The notes under the pieces: generated by a model
What the model saw: the letters and a program-made list of their open reading frames with translations, nothing else
The model's database searches: none
What the model was told of the DNA's origin: nothing
Part shown: one piece after another, positions 7,010 to 15,150 of the stretch
How the letters are laid out: every line of letters begins with the position of its first letter
Numbering within the stretch: position 1 is the stretch's first letter
Made by a program: the position numbers and the translations under genes
IMG/VR virus record: IMGVR_UViG_3300035698_013895
Location: 1-27,571 of that record
Source of the DNA: a virus
Reading direction: 5' to 3' (one strand)
DNA length: 27,571 nt

Positions 7010-8537
7010 TGGCAATCCTCCCGGCAGGTTTAAACCACGGCATTATACCATGGATTTTCACTGCGCCCGCCGCATTGGTCAAACTGAATCTGTGACTCGC
7101 CGCCACATTATTGACGTAAATTCTAACCCATGCTTTTTCACCGTCCTGGTCAAAGTCAATGGTTTCTGACGAATAGGATGCTGGTTCAAAGTCCATAAAT
7201 AAATTCACGGTGACTTCAACGCCTGAAACTGGTTCGATAAGAAAGTCGATATATCCAAGCCTGGACTTTACGCCCTGAGTTTTATATGGATTCCAGCGGC
7301 CCGATATGACAGAAAGGCTTATCTCTGCTGAATCGTCCACCGCGCCCTCGTTTAATTCATAAACTTTACCATCAGAGGCCCCGCCCAAAAGAACAGGATA
7401 GCCCGCCTGTGTGGTCGCCTCATCCCATGCCCGGTTAGCCTCTTCCCATGTGCCGGTCATTGTCGCCCATGTCAACGTGGCGCTCTGTGTTGTCGCTCCA
7501 AGGCATGTCATGGGCATGTCTATAGTTGCCCATGCTCCGGTTTCGTAATCCCACACAAGAGCCTTGTCGGGGCTTGTCTCGCCCATGGATGGGTATAAAA
7601 CCCAGGCTTGCCGTGATTCTTCAACTATCAGCCCAAAACATTTATTGATACTTTCGGCGTTCCAGTCTAAAACCGCGTCCGGTATTCTCTGATCGATTCT
7701 GACCACGCCTGAACCGTCTGACTGGACCATGCCTGTCTTGCCCAGGGCAAAAGAACGTCCCCGGATTTCCATGACTGTCTTTCCGGCGATTGCTCCGTAT
7801 TCTGTTGAAATGCGGTCTAAGACAAAAGGTGTGGTGGAATCCCCGGTGTATCTGAAAAGCCATGCTGAGTTGCTACACCAAATAATTATATTGTCGCCAA
7901 GATACCCAACACCCTTTATCCATTCAGAGGTGGGCAAATCAATATAACCGCCCTGGCCTGCTGCTTCCTCCCAGTCTGTAGTGTCTCCAGCCTTGCACCA
8001 TCTTGCTCTCTGAGGGTATGCCGTGCCGTCCTCTGTTGTGCTGAAAAGTATCACGCGCTCTTTCTGAACGAGAGTAAACCAACATGCTGTTAATTGGTTG
8101 CTTGTGTCTCCGTTCAGGTCAACTTTAACGTAGCCAGCAGTCGTGCCGTCAAAATATCTCAAGCGGTCGTTTCCGTTCGCCATATATATTTTACCGTCAT
8201 AATTTACCCATGAAATTAGATTATCCGCGTCCCCGGTCCATATATCCGAGCCGTCCAGGTCCGTTATAGAACCGCCTGAATATTCATAAAGACGCTTAGT
8301 ATCGGCCACGAGTAGCGTTTTTGTGCCGTCTGATTCGACAAAATCCATCAGCCCGACAATGGGGTTGCCTGCCCCGGTGTCTGTAAAATCAATGTATCCG
8401 CGCCGTTTTTGCAGCACACCATCACGCAAAAAAGCATTGTGGAGTTCTGAATATGCGTCATGGGGCAAAAGCCAAGGCTCAATGTCAAGCTCAAGGCCTG
8501 TTTTCATCCCCGCAACTAAAAAAGGAGTGTAAGGCAT
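7002..8537 (-). CDS. Beta-propeller tail nozzle protein (T7 gp12 / P22 gp10-like)
   Basis: The product has 511 residues and starts at 8537, overlapping the upstream stop by one base (TAATG). The sequence is a chain of beta-strands with repeated blades that end in patterns such as KTLLVADTKRLYEYSGG, GKIYMANGNDRLRYFDG and KALVWDYETGAWATIDMP. This is characteristic of the propeller that forms the tail nozzle or stabilisation ring of short-tailed phages. It is expected to be hexameric, attached below the adaptor ring, closing the channel and carrying the fibres. Context agrees: the tail fibre gene is immediately upstream, and the adaptor gene lies slightly further upstream. The C-terminal 120 residues form a separate beta-rich domain. 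Confidence 0.85.
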   Translation of the reverse strand: MPYTPFLVAGMKTGLELDIEPWLLPHDAYSELHNAFLRDGVLQKRRGYIDFTDTGAGNPIVGLMDFVESDGTKTLLVADTKRLYEYSGGSITDLDGSDIWTGDADNLISWVNYDGKIYMANGNDRLRYFDGTTAGYVKVDLNGDTSNQLTACWFTLVQKERVILFSTTEDGTAYPQRARWCKAGDTTDWEEAAGQGGYIDLPTSEWIKGVGYLGDNIIIWCSNSAWLFRYTGDSTTPFVLDRISTEYGAIAGKTVMEIRGRSFALGKTGMVQSDGSGVVRIDQRIPDAVLDWNAESINKCFGLIVEESRQAWVLYPSMGETSPDKALVWDYETGAWATIDMPMTCLGATTQSATLTWATMTGTWEEANRAWDEATTQAGYPVLLGGASDGKVYELNEGAVDDSAEISLSVISGRWNPYKTQGVKSRLGYIDFLIEPVSGVEVTVNLFMDFEPASYSSETIDFDQDGEKAWVRIYVNNVAASHRFSLTNAAGAVKIHGIMPWFKPAGRIANG

Positions 8538-9697
8538 TATTCAAACCTTCCGGCTAAATCCTCGTAGCCTTCAATGGACCATGTAAGTGTGCCATTGCCA
8601 CCGATTGATCTAATTCGGAACTGCCCGCTTGTGTTGGTCTGGATTCTGACATTACCCTGTGCAAGCATCCCTGCCGCGCCTGTCCCGACCTGCGTATTTG
8701 AATTTGTCGCTGCAATATCTGTCTGGTTGAGGCTGGAAAACCTTATTCTGTTGCCGCCTGTTGAGCCTACTATCCCCGCGTTAATTATTGCAAGGACTGT
8801 TACGCCTGTCGGAGTCTTGGTAGTCGTTGCGGTTTGGGCGGTGTTGACTATTGGATAAAATGAATCAGCTTCAGCAACGGGAGAATCCCAAAGGAACAAG
8901 GCCCCGTGCTGAGAAAAGCCCAAAATGTTCTGGCTGCCATCCGTCAGGACAGAGCCGAGCCTTTTATATTTTGTGTAGTCGGTAGCGTCTACAAGAAGAT
9001 TTGTGGCCGTCAATGACGTATCAAATCCAGCATCAACAGCCCCGGTAGTAGGATTTTTTATGAGAAATACATGGTACCATGTTATATTGGCAAGGCTTAT
9101 TCCTGTTGGGAAGCCGCCCGCCCCGGTTCCGGCTGTCCATCCGGCATCAATCCTCTTTGTCATAGCGGTCGATAATGAGATTCTTGCGTCAAAGCTGGCC
9201 GCAAGCCTGGCCCCGATAGATATAGTAATATCATGGTCAGAATCTCCCGCCGCGTTGGAAAGAACACAGCCAAACTCAACGCCACCTGTCGCAAGCTGAG
9301 TATCAATCCCCGTTAAATGGGCGGATATCGAATCATCGGCGGCGGTGTAATTTATAGCCGTGTGGTCTGCAAACAGGCCGCCATCATCTGAAATCTGAAC
9401 AACATTGCCGTCTTCATCTTCCCAATGGAGTTCAACCTTTGCGCTTACATCCTTGGTGTAAACAAATCCCTTATTCGCCACATTAGCCGGGTCCGCAGAC
9501 TGTGGCGCATTAAAGGTAATTTTGTCATGCTCTCCGTGGTCCGCGTCAGTCCCGGCGATTACGAAATAATGGTCTTTCGCCATCCTTTCCCGGATATCAA
9601 CTTTCAATTCTCTTATCCGGTCATCACCTTCTGAGATATTATCGCCTGCGGCAGGGGTCGCCTCGAATGCCGCGTTCCAAGTCTGTGTATAAGCCAT
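8537..9697 (-). CDS. Tail fibre protein
   Basis: The product has 386 residues. The N-terminal 45 residues (MAYTQTWNAAF, then GDNISEGDDRIRELKVDIRERMAKDH) match the common N-terminal segment of phage tail fibre proteins that begins with a short helix and a D-R-I-R-E-L-K-x-x-I-x-E-R block. The rest is Gly/Ala/Thr/Asp-rich and beta-like, as expected for a trimeric fibre shaft and tip. The C-terminal region ends in NGTLTWSIEGYEDLAGRFE, resembling a receptor-binding tip or trimerisation domain. Unlike its two secreted neighbours it has no signal peptide. Host-range determination is inferred from family role. Confidence 0.8.
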   Translation of the reverse strand: MAYTQTWNAAFEATPAAGDNISEGDDRIRELKVDIRERMAKDHYFVIAGTDADHGEHDKITFNAPQSADPANVANKGFVYTKDVSAKVELHWEDEDGNVVQISDDGGLFADHTAINYTAADDSISAHLTGIDTQLATGGVEFGCVLSNAAGDSDHDITISIGARLAASFDARISLSTAMTKRIDAGWTAGTGAGGFPTGISLANITWYHVFLIKNPTTGAVDAGFDTSLTATNLLVDATDYTKYKRLGSVLTDGSQNILGFSQHGALFLWDSPVAEADSFYPIVNTAQTATTTKTPTGVTVLAIINAGIVGSTGGNRIRFSSLNQTDIAATNSNTQVGTGAAGMLAQGNVRIQTNTSGQFRIRSIGGNGTLTWSIEGYEDLAGRFE

Positions 9698-9709
9698 TAT
9701 TTAACCTCT

Positions 9710-10894
9710 TTATGGTCCTATTGATTTAATAAACCAACTCACGCCATCGGATATAATTGTGATTGCATCCCATTGGGCCGCAAAGGCATATGTGGCCGAT
9801 CCATCAATGGTTTCAGCCCCGGAGCCGTCAACGGTCACAGGGTTAGTGATATCAATGCATTTAACCGTAAGCTCCTTGCCAGTAATGCCCACAGCCGTTG
9901 GAAGCATAACGGTAAGGGTCGTTGCTGAAGCATCGGCTAAGACCACGCAATCAAGAGTGGTGGCCGTATAGTCTGCCGTTTTGGTGGATAGAGCGATAAA
10001 GGGTCCACCGGCATCCGATATTATATCCCATGTGGTTGTGGAGGTCGCCTGTAAAGTAACGGCCCGCCTGCCAAAAAGGATAACGGATGCTTGCGCGTCA
10101 ATAGTCCCGGTTCCTACTGCCTTGACCGTGATGGGATGTGGTACATCAGTGAAATAATCCTCATCACCCCAGCATTTAATAGTGACAATATCGCCTTCTC
10201 TTGGCGCAAAAAGCGTTATCGTAAACGCACCATAAGTTGAATTAGCTCTTACAGTTTCAACGCCTTTAGGTAAGGAAAGATTACTAGTTACGCCAAGTGC
10301 AGTTTGTGAGCGAGATAGCCCCGTTCTTTGCCAGTCATCAGAGCCAGAAGTGTATGTAACAGTGTCACCCTTCCTTAAATATGTAGTCTTAGTTCCACCG
10401 ATAACTGAATACGTATAATTTGTGCCTTCCGAGACGCACACTACATTCACAGTCCTGTCATCAAGCCCGGTGGCATCATAAAGCGTAACAACAACATTGC
10501 CTACAGACATAGCACCATAAATTAAGACAGTGCCGATATCGGTAGCAACGGTATAATCAGCCAATATTGATTTGGAATCATTATAAATTATAAAATCATC
10601 ATACGTTATGAGAGAAGACGCCCCGCTGTTTGAGGTGTCCTGGATTATCAAGGTGTCATCTGTCGCAGATACGGCTACTGTTGGCAAAACGCCCGCCGCC
10701 GCGTCAAGGATATCGTCAAGCTCAATTTTTCTTGCTCCGCTATCCGTAGTGGTCACTGCTGAATAATCCTCTATTAAAAAAAGATCATTCGCCGCAGTTG
10801 TCCCCATTGCAGGAAGCTCATCCAGCCGTTTCGCCATTGCCGGAGAACAGACCAAAAAAGACAGCAAGAAGAATACCAATATTTTTTTATGCAT
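9710..10894 (-). CDS. Secreted fibre-like protein with three repeated beta modules
   Basis: I choose the ATG at 10894 (394 residues): GAGG lies nine bases upstream, and the start overlaps the previous stop by eight bases (ATGCATAA). ATGs at 10915 and 10909 have poorer spacing. The protein opens with a Sec signal (MHKKILVFFLLSFLVCSPAMA). The mature part contains three related modules of about 95 residues. They begin near ILADYTVATDIGTVLI, near RANSTYGAFTITL and near TADYTATTLDCVVL, and end in DDWQRTG, TTWDIISD and GVSWFIKS. The last one (LPTAVGITGKELTVKCID, then VDGSGAETIDG) is the type found at the tips of phage tail fibres. A fibre-like sequence behind an export signal is unusual. Confidence 0.8.
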   Translation of the reverse strand: MHKKILVFFLLSFLVCSPAMAKRLDELPAMGTTAANDLFLIEDYSAVTTTDSGARKIELDDILDAAAGVLPTVAVSATDDTLIIQDTSNSGASSLITYDDFIIYNDSKSILADYTVATDIGTVLIYGAMSVGNVVVTLYDATGLDDRTVNVVCVSEGTNYTYSVIGGTKTTYLRKGDTVTYTSGSDDWQRTGLSRSQTALGVTSNLSLPKGVETVRANSTYGAFTITLFAPREGDIVTIKCWGDEDYFTDVPHPITVKAVGTGTIDAQASVILFGRRAVTLQATSTTTWDIISDAGGPFIALSTKTADYTATTLDCVVLADASATTLTVMLPTAVGITGKELTVKCIDITNPVTVDGSGAETIDGSATYAFAAQWDAITIISDGVSWFIKSIGP

Positions 10895-11111
10895 CGATAA
10901 AATCCTCATCGTCATTGCCTTCTATATAGTCTCCCGATGTGTCTGCGGAGATATAAAGGTCATTGCAAAGTTTTATTTCAGCAATATCCGCAGCCGCAGT
11001 AAAACCGCCTGTTGTCAGGCTGGCTGCGGTGAAAGAATCCTCTGCCGGGGTATTCTCGGTAAAAGAATCCTCTTCAATTAATGTCGTTGTAAAACAATCC
11101 GTCAAGGCCAT
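10887..11111 (-). CDS. Small acidic protein with decapeptide repeats
   Basis: The product has 74 residues with GAGG eight bases before the ATG. Four imperfect ten-residue units follow one another: DCFTTTLIEE, DSFTENTPAE, DSFTAASLTT and GGFTAAADIA. After them comes an acidic tail ending in YIEGNDDEDFIDA. It has almost no basic residues. It lies between the adaptor gene and the secreted fibre-like gene and is coupled to the latter by overlap. I do not recognise a family. The phenylalanine spaced every ten residues suggests a repetitive beta or solenoid strand, but this is speculation. Confidence 0.7.
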   Translation of the reverse strand: MALTDCFTTTLIEEDSFTENTPAEDSFTAASLTTGGFTAAADIAEIKLCNDLYISADTSGDYIEGNDDEDFIDA

Positions 11112-11113
11112 GG

Positions 11114-11767
11114 TTAAAACCTCGGTGTTGTCCTTGTGCCTATTGGCACTTGATTAAGCCCGCGCCTGGCAATCGAATTGACGTGGAAAGTATAAAGGTC
11201 TTTCAGCCTGTCGGCTTCTTCATCCTCGCCGCCTTCCTGTAAAATTTCAATTGCGGCCCCATAAGCGATAACCGGCCCCCACTTTGAGGAAAGAGGGCCA
11301 AGGTTCGCGTTTGTTAGAGCGTCAGGCCTTTTCTTGCCGTCAAATTTCAGGGTATAGGAATCATCTGGAAGCGGTCTTAAATAAATAGCCCGGCCCCATA
11401 TCAGCAAGCCCGTAGGCTGCTCTCTGTCATCGTCTGTCTCGTAAGACCTTGGATATGTGTTGAAAAAAACCGTTCTGTCGGTGTAAATACTAAGCCCATA
11501 AACGTCATCGTCAGAATCGGTTAAGGTCGCCTGCCCTTCAATGTTCAGAATGCTTTCTGGAAGGCCATAAGTTCCGGTGTCCGTGACTGTTATTCCGATT
11601 GAAAATTCCGTCAAAAGTTCAGGCAAAAGCCCGACCTCGTCGGGAAAAACATTCTGGTAATACTGGTTGATGTGATCCTGCAAAGAGCTATCCGACAGAG
11701 CGCCGGTGCTTTGACGCCCTGCCAGTTGGCGCACCTTGGTTTTTATGTCTGCAAGGGTCCAGTCCAT
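11114..11767 (-). CDS. Tail adaptor / head-tail connector protein (gp11/gp4-like)
   Basis: The product has 217 residues and begins MDWTLADIKTKVRQLAG, followed by a helical N-terminus (SLQDHINQYYQNVFPDEV), a central beta region (GTYGLPESILNIEG and the strands after it) and a final helix bundle (GAAIEILQEGGEDEEADRLKDLYTFHVNSIARR). This order is that of the phage adaptor family related to T7 tail tubular protein A and P22 gp4, which binds below the portal in 12 copies and seals the connector. Location a few genes from capsid and portal and near the nozzle gene supports this. The LPLP-type loop (YLRPLPDDSYTL) is also typical. Confidence 0.8.
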   Translation of the reverse strand: MDWTLADIKTKVRQLAGRQSTGALSDSSLQDHINQYYQNVFPDEVGLLPELLTEFSIGITVTDTGTYGLPESILNIEGQATLTDSDDDVYGLSIYTDRTVFFNTYPRSYETDDDREQPTGLLIWGRAIYLRPLPDDSYTLKFDGKKRPDALTNANLGPLSSKWGPVIAYGAAIEILQEGGEDEEADRLKDLYTFHVNSIARRGLNQVPIGTRTTPRF

Positions 11768-11769
11768 TT

Positions 11770-12444
11770 TTATCTGGTCCTTTTCACCCTGGACGTGCCG
11801 CCAGTGTTTGTCATCGTTGCGGGAAATCCGCTAAACCATGTGCCATCGTTTGTGTAAGCGTCCGTGACATTTGCAGCGTTAAGTTCCGTGGTCGCCGGGG
11901 TGAAAGCTCCATCTGTCTTGATTATAGTTACATATCCCATCCTGGCATGATCCGCACCGGGGAGAGGAAGCCCCGCCACAGCCGCAGAAACGGGAGTGTA
12001 ACCAGTGGCGTTATCATCAGCCGCAATACAATCGATAGTGCCGTTCGTGCCGATATCAAAAGCAAAAGCCCCATATAAAGACTGAGGGATTACCGTTGTC
12101 GGGGTCAAGTCTGTTCCGTCAACAGCCGCACTTTCATATTTTGTGCCATTAATAGAATAGGCGAAAGCGCCATTCTGCACCTGAGTTACAAGGGTGGCAA
12201 TGGCAAGGGCTGTCTCGGAGATGGTATAATCTCCAAGAAAAACTGCTCTGAAGGTTGCGTAATCTGAAATTGACTCGTCCTGAGTGGCGTTAATTTCTTC
12301 AATTTCCTCATAAAGGTTATTGAGAAGCCTCACAAGCCGCTGCGGACTCTGAATAGTTGACTGGTCAATGGGATACTGCTCTGCAAGGGCAGGAGCCGTC
12401 ATGCAAAGGAATATTGCCAAGAACATTATAAAAAGTTTTTTCAT
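11770..12444 (-). CDS. Secreted protein of unknown function in the virion cluster
   Basis: The product has 224 residues and starts within the ATGA overlap with the upstream gene. It has a textbook Sec signal (MKKLFIMFLAIFLCMTAPALA, cut after ALA). The mature part starts with a helical segment (RLVRLLNNLYEEIEEINATQD) that could trimerise, then a beta-rich Thr/Ala/Gly region ending TNTGGTSRVKRTR. The helix-plus-beta layout resembles an appendage protein, but the export signal argues for a periplasmic or surface location. The family is not recognised. Confidence 0.8.
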   Translation of the reverse strand: MKKLFIMFLAIFLCMTAPALAEQYPIDQSTIQSPQRLVRLLNNLYEEIEEINATQDESISDYATFRAVFLGDYTISETALAIATLVTQVQNGAFAYSINGTKYESAAVDGTDLTPTTVIPQSLYGAFAFDIGTNGTIDCIAADDNATGYTPVSAAVAGLPLPGADHARMGYVTIIKTDGAFTPATTELNAANVTDAYTNDGTWFSGFPATMTNTGGTSRVKRTR

Positions 12445-12770
12445 TTTGCCTCCGTTTTAGCTTTTGCCGGGGCCGAAGCAGGATATGCCATAAAACGATT
12501 TCTAAAACCGACTATCTCGTTATATGGCGTGTTTGTTTTAGGGTCATTCACCATCTCATAAATGGGGATTGACAGCTCATTCAAATGATCCATCACTTTC
12601 TGAGGCATCTCATATTCAAAATTGCTCACAAAGGGGCCGAATTTACGCCCTTCATAATTGAACCTCAATTCAGGTGATTTTTCCTTCTCGTTCCCCGGAT
12701 TCTCTAAGTTTAGAAACTTGCAGAAAACCGAGGGGCCAAGGTCCACTTTTTTTCTTTTGCGTGGGGCCAT
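12441..12770 (-). CDS. Hypothetical protein in the head-tail gene cluster
   Basis: The product has 109 residues with GGGAG seven bases before the ATG. The N-terminus is very basic (MAPRKRKKVD), the centre contains FVSNFEYEMPQKVMDHLNELSIPIYEMV, and the C-terminus is Ala/Lys-rich (PASAPAKAKTEAK). There is no signal peptide or membrane segment. It follows the hairpin at 12795-12814 and is translationally coupled to the next gene. Small proteins of this kind between capsid and adaptor genes occur in N4-gp56-type phages, but no role is known to me. Confidence 0.75.
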   Translation of the reverse strand: MAPRKRKKVDLGPSVFCKFLNLENPGNEKEKSPELRFNYEGRKFGPFVSNFEYEMPQKVMDHLNELSIPIYEMVNDPKTNTPYNEIVGFRNRFMAYPASAPAKAKTEAK

Positions 12771-12794
12771 AGTAGCTCTCCCTCATCTTAAAGG

Positions 12795-12814
12795 GGGGAG
12801 GCCGGAGCCTCCCC
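12795..12814 (-). terminator. Strong hairpin downstream of the capsid genes
   Basis: On the minus strand an 8-bp perfect stem (GGGGAGGC/GCCTCCCC) encloses the tetraloop UCCG closed by C-G, a member of the very stable UNCG class. It starts seven bases after the stop of the 12822-13241 gene. The following bases (CCTTTAAG) are not a proper U-tract, so it is more likely a partial terminator, processing barrier or mRNA stabiliser for the abundant capsid message than a full terminator. Confidence 0.6.
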
Positions 12815-12821
12815 GGTTAGT

Positions 12822-13241
12822 TTAAGCGTTAATGTCGCCATGGTCCACATCACGTTCGTCGTTAGGGCCGAAAGCAATATAATAAACTTCATCGCCGTCA
12901 TCCATGAACGCTGCGGATATGGTCACGCCCTGCCCGCCGGTCACGCGCACGGGGTCTGTGTCGCTGTCTTCCGTGCCGGTATCAACTGCGGTGGTGTCGT
13001 ACTCCGCAACATAACCGCCTGAACCGTTTTTGACAGGGCTGTCGATGTCATCCCCACCATCATTGTTCAGCTTGTAATACCAAATTTCCTTCGAATCTCC
13101 CATCTCTGCCCACCATTCCAACGTTATTACCTCTGTGTCTGCGGCATTAACGTTGGTGATCCTGATATAAGCAGGCACGAAACCGAGGTTTAAATTTACA
13201 TCTGCTCCATCTGCTTCAAAATGTCCTGTTCTGGTTCCCAT
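12822..13241 (-). CDS. Head-associated (decoration-like) protein
   Basis: The product has 139 residues. The SD is strong (AAGGAGGAGG). It is acidic and beta-rich (ADVNLNLGFVPAYIRITNVNAA, then VITLEWWAEMGDSKEIWYYK and GGQGVTISAAFMDDGDEVYYIAFG). It follows the major capsid gene directly, with a 12-base gap. Small acidic beta proteins at this position are often capsid decoration or head-fibre proteins, but I see no family-specific motif, so this is a positional inference. Confidence 0.7.
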   Translation of the reverse strand: MGTRTGHFEADGADVNLNLGFVPAYIRITNVNAADTEVITLEWWAEMGDSKEIWYYKLNNDGGDDIDSPVKNGSGGYVAEYDTTAVDTGTEDSDTDPVRVTGGQGVTISAAFMDDGDEVYYIAFGPNDERDVDHGDINA

Positions 13242-13253
13242 GGTTCCTCCTCC

Positions 13254-14195
13254 TTATGCCGTGTGAGTGACTTTGAGGATGTGCATAAACTCGTCATTGA
13301 GAATACGGGCCACATGCCACATCTTCCAGCCGCTTGTTGCTCTCTGATCCAAGGGGTCTTCTGTCCCGCCAGAACCAAAAGGTTTAATGATATTTGAAGC
13401 CGCGCCGCCCGAAATCTCTGTTTCGGCATAAGCCTCTTTTCCGATGATGGGCAGGGAATAAATGTCGCTTGCAACATATCCCACTGAAGTCAAAACCCAC
13501 CGAACATTCTTGGTTGAACCCCATTCCGGCTCCATCGCAACTGAAGGATTGGGATATTCAGCCACGGGCATAAAACCGGAAACGTCTTCAAGGTCATCAA
13601 TGAGGTCAGTGTCGATAATGCCCCAAAATGCCCGCCTGATGGGTGCCGTGCCAACCCCGGTCCCGCCTTTGATATCGGGAGTGAACATTTTAGCATTATA
13701 GCCAAGAAGCGAGACAACAACGCCGTTGATATCGCCCTGCGTTATCTCCGTTGGAGTTTCGCTATTGCTGCCCCCGGAAGCGTTGGTGCTGGAAGCGCAA
13801 GCCGCTATGATATCACGGGTCAGCTGGTCCTTTGTCTGGCCCATGTTCTGACCGAGAAGGTCGCCCGCCTCATTAAGAGCGTTACATTCAACCGTCAGGT
13901 CAACAACGTCCGTAATATGGACATAATTGCCGTACTGGCTGACTCTTGCGGTCAAGTCGGTCTTGGAAAGCCTTTCACCGGTAGGGGTGACGCCCTCAAC
14001 GATAGGGGTCGAAGCCACGGTGAGAAGGGAAAAGCGGCGAAACTTGATGGTGTCGCCGCTATTTTTAGGGATATTTCTTTTCTGTGCAAAAAGCCCATGG
14101 ACAAGCTCAGGCCTTGCAGCCACAAGCAAAACGCGGTCATAATACACGCGTACTGCCGGGTCCACCTGGGTTGTGGTCGTTAAATTGTCGGCCAT
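13254..14195 (-). CDS. Major capsid protein, N4-gp56 family
   Basis: The product has 313 residues with AGGAGG eight bases before the ATG. It matches the N4-gp56 major capsid family: the N-terminus MADNLTTTTQVDPAVRVYYDR, the segment FAQKRNIPKNSGDTIKFRRFSLL, the ITDVVDLTVECNALNEAGDLLGQNMGQTKDQLTRDII block and an AYAETEISGG-type segment before the C-terminus. It forms the icosahedral shell with an HK97-like fold. It lies directly downstream of the scaffold-like gene, as usual. Length is within the normal range for the shorter members. Confidence 0.9.
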   Translation of the reverse strand: MADNLTTTTQVDPAVRVYYDRVLLVAARPELVHGLFAQKRNIPKNSGDTIKFRRFSLLTVASTPIVEGVTPTGERLSKTDLTARVSQYGNYVHITDVVDLTVECNALNEAGDLLGQNMGQTKDQLTRDIIAACASSTNASGGSNSETPTEITQGDINGVVVSLLGYNAKMFTPDIKGGTGVGTAPIRRAFWGIIDTDLIDDLEDVSGFMPVAEYPNPSVAMEPEWGSTKNVRWVLTSVGYVASDIYSLPIIGKEAYAETEISGGAASNIIKPFGSGGTEDPLDQRATSGWKMWHVARILNDEFMHILKVTHTA

Positions 14196-14234
14196 TTCTG
14201 GTCCTCCTGTTATCAGAAGGCCCGGCCACGCTCA

Positions 14235-15083
14235 TTAATACTGACGATTCTTTTCCCTCGCTTTGGCGAAATCCTCATCTGACATATTGGCATACTGATC
14301 GGCAAGAGAAATGGGGTTTTGTGCCCCGCCGCCTCCTGGCCCACCTGGTTTCGACGCATTGTTTAAAATCACGTCAAGCTGTTTCTGCCAATCTGCCACA
14401 TTAGGAAGTTCCGCGCCTGCTGCTGGCCCTGGTTGACCTGTTTCTGGTGTGCCCGTTGCCACTAACTGTGAAGCCAGTGCAAGAGCCGCCTGAACAGGGT
14501 TGGGGCTGCTTGAAATCGTCTGAGCTAAAGCCGGATGTTTCTGAATAATCGGGGTTAGGTTAGTTATCTGCTCCATAGCCCCAGGAGTCGAAACCAGCGT
14601 CAAAATGTTCTTAATGGCGTTGCCCATAGAGGCTATCTGCTGCCCCTGAGAATCAAACGCCTTCTTGACCTGTCCAGCCTCAAGCAAGGTATCATCTGCG
14701 ATACCTTCAAAGATATTGTTTTGAGGTGCGGTCTGAATAGGAAGCGGAGACGGAGCCGCATGGGGATAGGGATTATACCCGTTTCCCTGCTGGAAAGAAT
14801 TGAAATTTGCAGGATTATTCCTGATCTTTTCAAGCTCTTCCGTTTTGACCTTTGCCTTCGCCTGATAATCCTCCCGCATTGCCTGAACAACTGAAAGAGG
14901 GACCGATGGGTCTATCTTGGTCCCGTCTGACGCTGGTGCGTCCGCTTTAGCCTCGAACTTCCCGTCAGGGGTACGAGACTGCGGTGACTCCTGTGTTCCT
15001 TCCCCGGCGGCGGGAAGACTAACGCCCGATGTGTCAGCGGCGGCCTGACTTGTCTCTACGCCCGTGTTGACTGGTTCGGCCAT
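14235..15083 (-). CDS. Scaffold-like capsid assembly protein
   Basis: The product has 282 residues with AAGGA seven bases upstream. The composition is typical of scaffolds: an N-terminal disordered Ala/Ser/Thr/Pro/Glu-rich region, a short charged coil (REDYQAKAKVKTEELEKIRNN, residues about 70-90), a Gln/Asn/Pro-rich middle, a Gly-rich linker (GGPGGGG) and a short charged C-terminal helix (YANMSDEDFAKAREKNRQY) of the kind that docks on the capsid protein. It lies immediately upstream of the capsid gene. No protease motif is visible. Confidence 0.75.
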   Translation of the reverse strand: MAEPVNTGVETSQAAADTSGVSLPAAGEGTQESPQSRTPDGKFEAKADAPASDGTKIDPSVPLSVVQAMREDYQAKAKVKTEELEKIRNNPANFNSFQQGNGYNPYPHAAPSPLPIQTAPQNNIFEGIADDTLLEAGQVKKAFDSQGQQIASMGNAIKNILTLVSTPGAMEQITNLTPIIQKHPALAQTISSSPNPVQAALALASQLVATGTPETGQPGPAAGAELPNVADWQKQLDVILNNASKPGGPGGGGAQNPISLADQYANMSDEDFAKAREKNRQY

Positions 15084-15150
15084 GTCAAGTTCCTTTTCGC
15101 CCTATGCGGTCAGGGTATCACCCCAAAACCACGCCCGGCGGCGGCATCAG

